Below are positions 1 to 6,914 of a DNA stretch of 6,914 bases, piece after piece. The notes below the pieces were generated by a model. It did no database searches. It saw nothing but the letters and a program-made list of their open reading frames with translations, and had not been told where the DNA came from. How positions within the stretch are numbered: the first letter of the stretch is position 1; the number at the start of each line of letters is the position of its first letter. The position numbers were made by a program, and so were the translations under genes. This stretch comes from Gammaproteobacteria bacterium (GTDB lineage Bacteria; Pseudomonadota; Gammaproteobacteria; JABABF01): positions 1 through 6,914 of the forward strand of contig JABABF010000182.1 in NCBI GenBank assembly GCA_014238345.1. The letters are read 5' to 3'.

Positions 1-2
1 AG

Positions 3-137
3 AGTTTTGAGCATGTATTGCGTACTGCTCCCCAAGGGCCAGCGACCTTGTGGGTGGAAGGAGAGCTGAAAAGTGAATTCGGAGGAGGAACACTCGTAGC
101 TAGTGCCACAATTACGGTGGAGGTTAGGGCTACGCAA
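3..137 (+). repeat. C-terminal tail of an earlier repeat unit
   Basis: The first 45 codons read like the second half of a unit: a strand (A-T-L-W-V-E-G-E), a glycine turn, then A-T-I-T-V-E-V-R-A-T leading into the linker strand of unit 1. This matches the ends of other units, such as V-E-V-V-G-T before 4611. It shows that the array extends upstream of the window. Confidence 0.65.
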
Positions 138-3100
138 TTGGAACTGAACCCTTCATCCAGCACGGTGGTGGCCACGGATCCTTTCTTAGTGACAGTGGTC
201 GCGGTGGATGACTTGGGCAATGAAGACCCTGATTATGTGTTGGATTTCAGTGCATTGGTGGCGCAGGATACGGTGCATGGTTTTGAGGTCAGCACACCGC
301 TGATCAGTGTGGTGCCGGGTAGCAACAATTTGCAGGTCACCATTGTGGGAGCCAATGACAATGATCCGCACAAAGTATTGCTTGTCGACTTTGGTGGCAG
401 TGTAGTATTGAGCGGTGAGTTCACGGTTGTAGTGGATGTGGCGGCTGCCACATTGCAAGTTGTCGGGCAAAAAGTGATACCCGACGCTGACAACACTTTC
501 ACCATTCAGGCGGTTGATATTGCGGGCAACCGAGATAGGAGTGTTCTGTTATTCACTCCAGCACTGCAGATTAGCATCTCGTCAGGCTCGGGCACGGTGG
601 AGCTGGCGGGTCCACCTCTGACGGGATCTCCGGGTATTGAGCAGCTGCGGCTCCGTTTTTCTGGTTTGCCGGAGGATGGAAAGCGATTTTCACTCACTAT
701 AGAAGATGCTGGGCTGAGTGGCACAGCGGAGTTCGAAGTGGATGTGCTAACGCGCGCCCTGCTTTTGGATCTCCCATCTGAGGTCACAGCGGGACAAAGT
801 TTTGGCATTGAGGTGCAGGGGGTGGATAACGATGGTTCGGTCGACGTGGGTTATGTGGTCAGTCACAATGTGCAGGCAGATGTACAGGCATTACTGAGTC
901 CAGCAGGAGTGACTTTTAGTGCTACTAGTGTGGGTCTTGATCGGGTGGATATAACGGTATTATCGGTGCAGGACAACAGCGAGCTGACCATCACCCTAAG
1001 CGATGGAAATGCCAGCGGCGTAGCGACAGTGCCGGTGCGAGTCGTGGGGACGGCACTTGCCATGCGAGCCCCCGCGCTAGTGGCGGCGGGGCGCTCTTTT
1101 GATATAGATGTCACTTTTGTTGATGAGCAAGGTAATCTTGATGAAGATCGTCTATTTGAATTGACGAGCTCATCCGCAGCCATCGTGATTTCAGATGGGG
1201 ATGCACAGGGTGCGAGTTCAGTGCGGAGCGATGGTGGAAGCGGTGCGCAGGTGCAGCTGTCACAGGGCACGGACGGGAGTACGTTTACATTGACAGCGAC
1301 TTATCAGGAATCCTCGCAACAGTTGCTGTCGGTTGCCAACAGCTTGGAGATTGGCATTATTCCGGACTATCTGACGGTTGCGGCTCCGCAGGTGATGGTG
1401 CCGGGGGTGACTTATACGATTTCGGTGGGATTTTTTGATAACAATGACAATGCGGCACCCAAGGCACAGTTGAGTGATGGGGTGCAGTTGTCCGGCACTG
1501 ACTCCAGCAGTAGAGCCATTACCTTTGCTTCAGTGCGCCGTGTTTCTGGCAATCGTGCACTGGAGGTGGTGGTGGAGCAGGCGGTGGATAACTCGGCTGT
1601 CATCCTGACAGTGAGCGATATGCCGGGGGTGTCAGAGACTATTAGTGGCAATAGTGATGCAGTCACGATAGAGGTAGAGGGAAGCATGTTGCGCTTGCAG
1701 CCGGACGGCGACCTGGAGTTCAGTAGCGCCAGCGTGGTGGTGCTGGCGGGTCGAGCATTTGCGCTCACAGTGGAAGCGGTAGATGGCTACGGCAATATTG
1801 ATGTGGACATCGGGCTGAGTGCGGCCAGCCAAGTCTCTGGAACGGGCGTGGCGTTATCTGCTGCGGTGCAATCGCCCACTGAGTTGAGCGTAACTATTGA
1901 GCAAGCAGTGGATCATGCTTCGTCGACGTTGAGCGTGGTGGTGGGCGCTCTCAGCGGCTCTGCTGCTGTAGACATAGAGGTCTGGGCGGATCACATTGAG
2001 GCTTCGTTCATTCCGACATCAACCGCTACCCTGACAGTGGACAGTCTGGCAGCAGGTGAGGGATTCGGCCTGCTAGAAGTGCAGTATTTAGATGCCAATG
2101 GCAATCTGGACTTAGATCTATCATGGGGCGGCCAAGCTATAGTCCTTGATGATCCGGCGACAGTTGCGGGCTTGGATGTTTCGCTTGCGGGAGCACCTGG
2201 CAACTACATCTACCCGACGACAGCTCATGTTAGTTTTTCTACTACGCACAGTGGGGCAGGCGCTGGTAAGCAGTTTTTGCCACTGGAGCGGGCATTGGAC
2301 AATCAGTTATTTGGTGTGGGATTCTACGATAACAGCTTGGCGACCTTGGCTGCCATTGCTAGTGGCACGCTTTCACTGAGCGGTCGCACCACGGACATCA
2401 CAGCGCTTGTGGTTGCTGACCAAGTGCAGCTGAGTGTTGAGAATGTGCCGCTAGGGCTGCACAGTACTGATGCACGCGTAGTCGGTACTGGCCTAGGCAA
2501 TGATCCTTTCATCGTGCGCTCAGATCTGCCCTTTGAGGTGGTGTGGCAGTCTATTGACAGCTTTGGCAACATAGATGTGGATCGACCGTTGACGAGTACG
2601 AGTTCACTGCTGTTTTACACGCAGGATGGTTCTACGCAACCCTATGGTTATCTTGCCAGTTCCCCATTGAATGTGGGTCAGCTGCCCCACACGGGCGGTC
2701 TCGGGGAGATTGATGTGGCTAGTTACAGTAATAAAGATGGCGATAGCGAGCGCCTATCGGTGACACTGGGGGTGACGGCGGATGGTCTGCATGTCTACCT
2801 GCAGGCCGATATTGATGGGTTGATTGGCGGAGTGACTGTGTCGGTAGACATTGTCGCCACTGAGTTATGGGTGGCAGATAGCGTGACGCAACCAGCGGAA
2901 CCACGTAGTTTGTCAGTAGGGGCGGGCCCCGCAGCGCAGTTGCAACAGCAACGGGTCGTTGTACTTGGGGTCGGTGCCCGCGCCGATGAGACGCGGATAG
3001 ATTTGGACTATAGCCTGAACGCTTCCGATCTGCAGCTCGCAGTGGTCGGTTTGGCGGAGGCTGAAGTGGCTTTCAATATTGCCTCCAGCCCAACCTCCGC

Positions 3101-3695
3101 CGTTCTCCTACTGCAGGACATCCATCTGTTGGGAACACTGCCAGCTGGCATCGACAATAGTACTCAAACCGTGACCATAAGGGATGCTGGGTTTGGTTTT
3201 CAGACGAGTCTTTACTATGATCATGTGGCGGTTGTCGGTGAGCGACTGGAGTTCAGTGCTCCATCGGCGGGGCTACGCCCGGACGAGATGTTCAGTGTGT
3301 TGCCGGTTGCTGTCGATAGTGCTGGTAATGTGGATGAGGATTACCGCCCGAGTCAGTCGTCGTTGAGTGTGACGGTGATGCAGCAGAGCGATGGCGGCAC
3401 AGTGCCGCTGCCGGTAGTGGTGGTTCGGACTTCGACTGCTACAAATTCGGTATGGTTGCGTTTAGAGCAGTCTCTGGATGTGCTGGATAACAGCACCCTG
3501 ACGCTGACGGTGAGTGATACGTTGTCCTACAACTTCCGTAATGTCGAGGTGCCCTCGCCCTTAGTTTCTGTCCTGTCACACACGGTTTCTGGTCAGGCGA
3601 ACTCGCGTATCAACATCGTTGCTACGCAGCTGGCATTGCACCAGGTGCCCGATGTCATGCGTGTCGGAGTGTCTTTTGAGATTTTAGTGCAGTAA
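3..3695 (+). CDS. Giant Ig-like repeat protein, putative surface adhesin stalk (5' partial, ends at in-frame TAA)
   Basis: This frame is already open at the left edge (S-F-E-H-V before the TTG at 18), so the TTG is not a credible start and the gene continues upstream. There are 1230 sense codons before the TAA. The product is a chain of about ten beta-rich repeats, with tandem D-x-x-G-N-(V/I/L)-D-x-D motifs starting at 207, 516, 825, 1122, 1437, 1782, 2091, 2556, 3315 and a decayed copy near 2982. It has no cysteine, only seven lysines, many D, S, T, V and A, and no hydrophobic membrane segment. Known bacterial Big/invasin-like and filamin-like domains share a D-A-x-G-N turn. By analogy I infer an extracellular stalk whose Asp-rich loops may bind calcium. 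No catalytic domain is visible. The TAA falls inside a repeat, not at a domain end, so the real product was probably much longer. An S-layer or other structural protein is an alternative. Confidence 0.88.
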   Translation, partial: SFEHVLRTAPQGPATLWVEGELKSEFGGGTLVASATITVEVRATQLELNPSSSTVVATDPFLVTVVAVDDLGNEDPDYVLDFSALVAQDTVHGFEVSTPLISVVPGSNNLQVTIVGANDNDPHKVLLVDFGGSVVLSGEFTVVVDVAAATLQVVGQKVIPDADNTFTIQAVDIAGNRDRSVLLFTPALQISISSGSGTVELAGPPLTGSPGIEQLRLRFSGLPEDGKRFSLTIEDAGLSGTAEFEVDVLTRALLLDLPSEVTAGQSFGIEVQGVDNDGSVDVGYVVSHNVQADVQALLSPAGVTFSATSVGLDRVDITVLSVQDNSELTITLSDGNASGVATVPVRVVGTALAMRAPALVAAGRSFDIDVTFVDEQGNLDEDRLFELTSSSAAIVISDGDAQGASSVRSDGGSGAQVQLSQGTDGSTFTLTATYQESSQQLLSVANSLEIGIIPDYLTVAAPQVMVPGVTYTISVGFFDNNDNAAPKAQLSDGVQLSGTDSSSRAITFASVRRVSGNRALEVVVEQAVDNSAVILTVSDMPGVSETISGNSDAVTIEVEGSMLRLQPDGDLEFSSASVVVLAGRAFALTVEAVDGYGNIDVDIGLSAASQVSGTGVALSAAVQSPTELSVTIEQAVDHASSTLSVVVGALSGSAAVDIEVWADHIEASFIPTSTATLTVDSLAAGEGFGLLEVQYLDANGNLDLDLSWGGQAIVLDDPATVAGLDVSLAGAPGNYIYPTTAHVSFSTTHSGAGAGKQFLPLERALDNQLFGVGFYDNSLATLAAIASGTLSLSGRTTDITALVVADQVQLSVENVPLGLHSTDARVVGTGLGNDPFIVRSDLPFEVVWQSIDSFGNIDVDRPLTSTSSLLFYTQDGSTQPYGYLASSPLNVGQLPHTGGLGEIDVASYSNKDGDSERLSVTLGVTADGLHVYLQADIDGLIGGVTVSVDIVATELWVADSVTQPAEPRSLSVGAGPAAQLQQQRVVVLGVGARADETRIDLDYSLNASDLQLAVVGLAEAEVAFNIASSPTSAVLLLQDIHLLGTLPAGIDNSTQTVTIRDAGFGFQTSLYYDHVAVVGERLEFSAPSAGLRPDEMFSVLPVAVDSAGNVDEDYRPSQSSLSVTVMQQSDGGTVPLPVVVVRTSTATNSVWLRLEQSLDVLDNSTLTLTVSDTLSYNFRNVEVPSPLVSVLSHTVSGQANSRINIVATQLALHQVPDVMRVGVSFEILVQ
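1995..2864 (+). repeat. Units 7 and 8, enlarged repeats with inserted loops
   Basis: Unit 7 (1995-2423, 143 codons) keeps a perfect motif, D-A-N-G-N-L-D-L-D at 2091, and the second motif as R-A-L-D-N. Between them it has an unusually long stretch rich in Gly, Ala, Thr and Tyr, and after them a second D-N-S stretch. Unit 8 (2424-2864, 147 codons) has about 20 extra residues before its motif, D-S-F-G-N-I-D-V-D at 2556, and a long Ser/Gly/Tyr-rich loop after it (about 2610-2750). The other units show no comparable insertions. The extra loops may be exposed binding surfaces, but that is a guess from length and composition only. Confidence 0.55.
2865..3245 (+). repeat. Unit 9, degenerate repeat lacking the D-x-x-G-N core
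   Basis: At the expected position (2982-3008) the sequence reads A-D-E-T-R-I-D-L-D-Y. The trailing I-D-L-D is kept, but the leading Asp and the Gly-Asn turn are lost. The second motif survives as G-I-D-N-S with T-V-T-I-R-D after it. The Gln-rich run before it (Q-L-Q-Q-Q near 2937-2951) is also unlike the other units. The beta-sandwich is probably retained while the presumed metal or turn site is gone. Confidence 0.55.
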
Positions 3696-3980
3696 GAAGA
3701 CAGCTATGGCAATGTGGATGCAGATGCTGAACCTTTCGCCCTTGCCATCTCCTCTACCTACACGCTGAGTGCCGCCAATCCGCAAACTCCGGCCAGTGCG
3801 CAGGGTCAGCTGGAACTGGAAGGAAGCAGTGCCGATGTTGATATTGAGGTGAGCAATCTGCCAACAGGTGGTACACGATTGCTGTTGACGCGGGGGAATG
3901 CTGGTGACCTGTTCACATTGCGCTTCAGTCAAGGTGCTTTAGAGGTCAGTCATCAGATCGAGGTCGATGCCATTGCTGAG
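3630..3980 (+). repeat. Unit 11, repeat interrupted by the TAA
   Basis: The opening strand is normal (L-A-L-H-Q-V-P-D-V-M-R-V-G-V-S-F-E-I), followed by L-V-Q, the TAA, and the intact motif D-S-Y-G-N-V-D-A-D at 3699-3725. The rest of the unit carries the typical strands up to V-D-A-I-A-E before unit 12. Apart from the one stop codon, nothing in the unit looks damaged, so the lesion is either recent or an artefact. Confidence 0.75.
3693..3695 (+). other. Single in-frame TAA stop interrupting the repeat gene
   Basis: The codons around it read V-Q-stop-E-D-S-Y-G-N-V-D. Aligned to the other repeats, the stop occupies the position two residues before the first Asp of the motif, where the others carry A, G, F, S or Y. 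Unit 7 has Tyr there (V-Q-Y-L-D, codon TAT at 2085). A TAT or TAC codon becomes TAA by one third-base change, so a lost Tyr is the simplest ancestor; TCA (Ser) or a base-call error are alternatives. The frame is identical on both sides, so no insertion or deletion is involved. A changed genetic code is unlikely, because no other stop triplet occurs in frame in the remaining 2303 codons. Confidence 0.9.
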
Positions 3981-6914
3981 CTGCTGCTACTTAGTGCGCC
4001 AGCTGAGGTGGTGGCCACACAGCCCTTTGATATTGCGGTCAGTTTCTTTGATCTTGCTGGCAATGTGGCTAATCATCAGCTAGAGTTTGCTACCACCGTT
4101 GCGAGAGTGTCGACCTCGTCTGTTGTTGCCCTCTTGCTGGAGCCTGTTGTGCCTAATACGGTACGGGTGCTGTTGACGCAGGCTGTGGACAACACCACCG
4201 CCACCATTAGCATCAGCGCGCCAGGGTTGTTGGGTGAGTTGCGTGATGATGTAGAGGTGTTGGTGCGGGTGGTTGCTGATCATTTGGAAATGAGTGTGCC
4301 ATCGCCAGTCACAGCGCTGGAACCCTTTGGTGTCTCGGTGGCTTTTGAGGATGCAGAGGGCAATATTGATGTTGATGCCGAGTTGAGTAGCGTGACTGTT
4401 GGGGTGAGTGGGAGCAGTGTCAATCCTGCCCCTGAGATTGCAGTGGCGGAGAATCTGGGTAGCAGCACCTCGACACTATCGGTCACCGTGTTGCGTAGCT
4501 TTGATAATGTGTCGTTGACCATTAATGTGTCGGGCGAGGTGGTGGGCTTCGGGGAGGCGCGGGTACTTTTTGGCTCTATTCCGGTGCAAGTTGAGGTGGT
4601 GGGTACGGCGATATCGGCAGTGACTCCGCTGTCGGCGACACCTGGCATCCCCTTTCTAGTCGACGTGGACTTTGTTGATGCCAACGGCAATATAGATGAG
4701 GATCTGTACTATTTGGTGCAGGCGGCTGATACCGATCTGAGGGTGACTGTGAATGCAGCTAGCGCGGAGAGCACGCGGACAGTGACGGTGAACGCAGATA
4801 GCACGGATACCGATCCTAATCAAGCGGGTCCGATGGTCACTCTGCTGGACGGAGTAGTGGATGGGCAACTTCTTGATATTCATCTCAATCGCCTAGGTTT
4901 TCTGCCCGATATCCAGACGTTGCGCGTTGCTGTGCATGCTACATTATTGGAGATCAGTGGCCCGTCCACTGGCACGGTAGGTAGCGCCTTTGAAGTGTCT
5001 GTTGTGGGGGTGGATGGCTACGGTAATGTGGATGCTGATCACAGTGTGCCGGCAGGCTCTGTGTCGGTGCAAGTGTTCGATGCGGCATCAGTGGCGCTGC
5101 CAGAATCGGCTTACACGGTCGCTTTGGCTACCCCGCGCTCGTTATGGATCAATGTCTCACAGTTGGTGGATAACTCACTCATAAGTATGAGTATTTCAGA
5201 TGGCTCCTTGTCTAGTGTTGCGCCATTACAGCTGACGATGGATGTGTTGGCTGATCGTTTAGAGATCACCGGGCCGTCCAACGTGAATACGGCCACGCCA
5301 TTTCAGCTGAGCTACCTAGCGGTAGATGCCAATGGTAATGTTGATAACGATCCCAGTGTACTAGGCGGTGAAGTGGCGCTGAGTGTTTCGGCCAATGGCT
5401 CCATTACGCACTCTGCTAACGGCGATATTGAGGTGACTCGGGCGCTGGATGGAGCCACTCTGCGTCTTAACGCCGTTGAGGGTGATCTTGTCGGCAGTCA
5501 CGATGTGCTGGTCGACGTGCAGACTTCTGTATTGCTGGCCACGGCGCTGGGTAATGTGCTGATACCGGGTTTGGGCGTTGGCATAAATATCGTGGGAGCC
5601 GATATTTATGGCAATGAAGATGTGGGCTATCAGTTGCCGCAGGGTGCTTTTCTCCAAAGGTTGTCGGGGGGTAGTGGCCAAGCCACTATTGAAAGTGTGC
5701 AATTTGATACTTTTGTGTTGCTCTATGTTGGCGAGGCCAGCGATGGCGCCAATGTATTAGTGGCAGTTCGAGAGAGCAATGCTGGCAACAGTAGGCTTAG
5801 CAACACATTGCAATTCACTGTTGATGTGGTAGGTGCTCGAGTCGAGATAGATGCCCCTACCATAATCGTGCCTGGGGTTGCTAGAACCATCAGTTATCAG
5901 GTTCGAGATCATCTTGGCAATGTTGATCTCGATGCTTCTGAAGTGCGCTTGATCTTGTCTGAGATCAACAGTAATTACACGTTGTCTGCTACTGGATCCG
6001 GTGCCCACAGTTTGTTGGTGGAAGAGGCGGTTGACCACGACACTTTGCGCCTTACCGCTAGTAGCGACGGCCTGACCGACACAGTGGAGATCTTGGTGGA
6101 GGTGCAGGCCGACCGATTGCGACTGAACCTGCCAACGGCGGCTTATTTTGCTCAGCCCTTTGTGCTCAGTCTCGTTGGGGTGGATCGCTACGATAATGTG
6201 GATCTAGAGTGGCGCATCTCTTCTGCTGTGTCGCTGGATGCTTCCGCTGGCTTACTGTTCTATTTCGGTCCACGGCTTGAGGATGGCGCGATGGTGGCTG
6301 CCATTACTGAGCTGCCAGCATCAACCGAGGTACAGGTGGTTGCCACAGATGGTGTGTTGAGCGGTGTTGGGGCGATGACTTTGCGCGACCCAGCCGATAG
6401 CAGCGGCGTTGTCGGGCTAAGCTTGGCTCTACAGGACAACGCCTCTGGTGTGTTGCGGGTCAGCACCACGATCACATTGCAGGTGGATGGTATTGATGAT
6501 TTTGGTTTGATAGATCCTGCTTGGAGGCCTAGCTCCAGTCTGTCATTTAGCGTCGTGGACGATGTTGCCACAGTGCGTAGTGCGGTGTTATTGGGCGGGA
6601 CAGTGCAGATTAATTTGCAGCAGGCCATTGATAACAGCTCGTTGACATTGGTTGCCCACTATCCTGGCCTGAGTTCTGCTACCTTGCAGGTGCAAGCTGA
6701 TGTGCTGGGAACTGAACTATTCTTCGAGCGTTTGAGCTATACGCTAAATCCTGGGGAAGCACTGACTCTGCCCGTGCCAGTGGCGGTAGATGCTGGGGGC
6801 AATGTGGATACAGACTACCCGAGTCCACCGGTTTCCGGGCGGATTGAAGAATTGGGGATCAGCGGCGGTGAGATTGATCTCAGTTTGGTGGATGGCATAC
6901 GCACATTATTACTG
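3696..6914 (+). CDS. In-frame continuation of the giant Ig-like repeat protein after the TAA (3' partial)
   Basis: Reading on from the TAA without shifting frame gives 1073 codons with no stop to the window end. They begin E-D-S-Y-G-N-V-D-A-D, which completes the signature motif of the unit the stop interrupts. Ten further units follow, with motifs starting at 4050, 4350, 4677, 5013, 5325, 5601, 5907, 6183, 6495 and 6789. This segment has no cysteine and no lysine; arginine is its only strongly basic residue. It is best treated as the distal part of the same gene. It has no convincing start of its own: the first in-frame GTG is at 3714, inside the motif, the first in-frame ATG is at 4290, and I see no good Shine-Dalgarno sequence before either. 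A product restarted here would lack a signal peptide, so it would probably not be exported. If the TAA is real and not read through, this part is a pseudogene remnant. Confidence 0.8.

Larger units (their letters stand above)
138..6914 (+). repeat. Tandem array of 21 divergent Ig-like protein repeats
   Basis: Unit starts, placed at the Leu-like residue about 22 residues before each motif, are 138, 453, 759, 1056, 1371, 1689, 1995, 2424, 2865, 3246, 3630, 3981, 4284, 4611, 4947, 5259, 5532, 5841, 6117, 6429 and 6717. Most units are 273-384 bases; units 7 and 8 are 429 and 441. Motif-to-motif spacing is exactly 309 bases three times (207-516, 516-825, 1782-2091). The repeats are clear at protein level (P-x-x-V-x-x-G-x-x-F, then D-x-x-G-N-V-D-x-D, then V-D-N-S-x-L-T-L) but strongly diverged in DNA; I see no near-identical copies, so these are old duplications. 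Variants of the first motif include D-I-A-G-N-R-D (unit 2), D-N-D-G-S-V-D (3), D-N-N-D-N-A-A (5), D-L-A-G-N-V-A (12), D-R-Y-D-N-V-D (19) and D-D-F-G-L-I-D (20). The fold and calcium binding are inferred, not shown. Confidence 0.85.

Noticed and set aside
18..20. TTG as the start codon of the giant gene
   Set aside because: The frame is open to the window edge and the residues before and after it belong to the tail of a repeat unit. No ribosome binding site or signal peptide follows.
1561..1590. G-rich run on the coding strand as a possible G-quadruplex
   Set aside because: It has only two-base G runs and is explained by Val, Glu and Gly codons. Similar GTG runs occur throughout the gene.
3693..3695. 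TAA reassigned to an amino acid under a variant genetic code
   Set aside because: Only one in-frame stop triplet occurs in 2304 codons, while Gln, Tyr, Glu and Trp all use standard codons. A reassigned codon would be expected many times.
3706..3770. ATG-rich stretch just after the TAA as a restart site
   Set aside because: The ATGs at 3706, 3712, 3718 and 3724 are in another frame, which closes after about 20 codons. They are by-products of the G-N-V-D-A-D-A coding sequence.
4280..4690. Long minus-strand open frame of 136 codons, with many similar ones across the window (for example 863-1270, 6260-6628)
   Set aside because: They lie antisense to the conserved repeat frame, have low-complexity Ser/Thr/Pro-rich translations with no recognisable domain, and recur as expected from repetitive codon use on the other strand.

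Overview
The window lies entirely inside one giant repetitive protein-coding region on the plus strand. One reading frame (codons starting at multiples of three) runs from the first bases to the last. It is open at both ends and holds 2304 codons with a single stop, a TAA at 3693-3695. Translation resumes in the same frame right after that TAA with the same repeat pattern, so this is one gene with one nonsense codon, or one base error. I see no other gene, RNA gene, mobile element, CRISPR array, promoter or terminator.

The protein is a string of divergent beta-sandwich-like repeats, mostly about 91-128 residues with two longer ones of 143-147. I count 21 units plus the tail of an earlier one. 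Each unit begins with a strand and turn of the type L-x-L-x-x-P-x-x-V-x-x-G-x-x-F-x-I-x-V. This leads into a D-x-x-G-N-(hydrophobic)-D-x-D motif. About 50 residues later many units carry a second motif, Q-A-V-D-N-S-x-x-L-T-L-x-V-S-D, and then a G/A/V-rich strand into the next unit. The D-A-x-G-N core resembles that of bacterial Ig-like (Big/invasin-like) and filamin-like domains. The whole is most like the stalk of a large secreted or surface-anchored bacterial adhesin. No signal peptide, secretion domain or anchor lies inside the window, so the adhesin role is an inference.

Layout: 3-137, tail of an earlier unit; 138-1994, units 1-6, fairly regular; 1995-3629, units 7-10, longer and partly decayed, with unit 9 lacking the D-x-x-G-N core; 3630-3980, unit 11, which carries the TAA immediately before its signature motif; 3981-6914, units 12-21, regular again, with the last unit cut by the window edge.

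The host is probably a bacterium, perhaps Gram-negative and aquatic, judging from the intronless giant acidic Ig-like repeat protein, mixed codon use and moderate GC. I cannot place it more closely. Cysteine is absent from all sense codons, and lysine is absent from the 1073 codons after the TAA.
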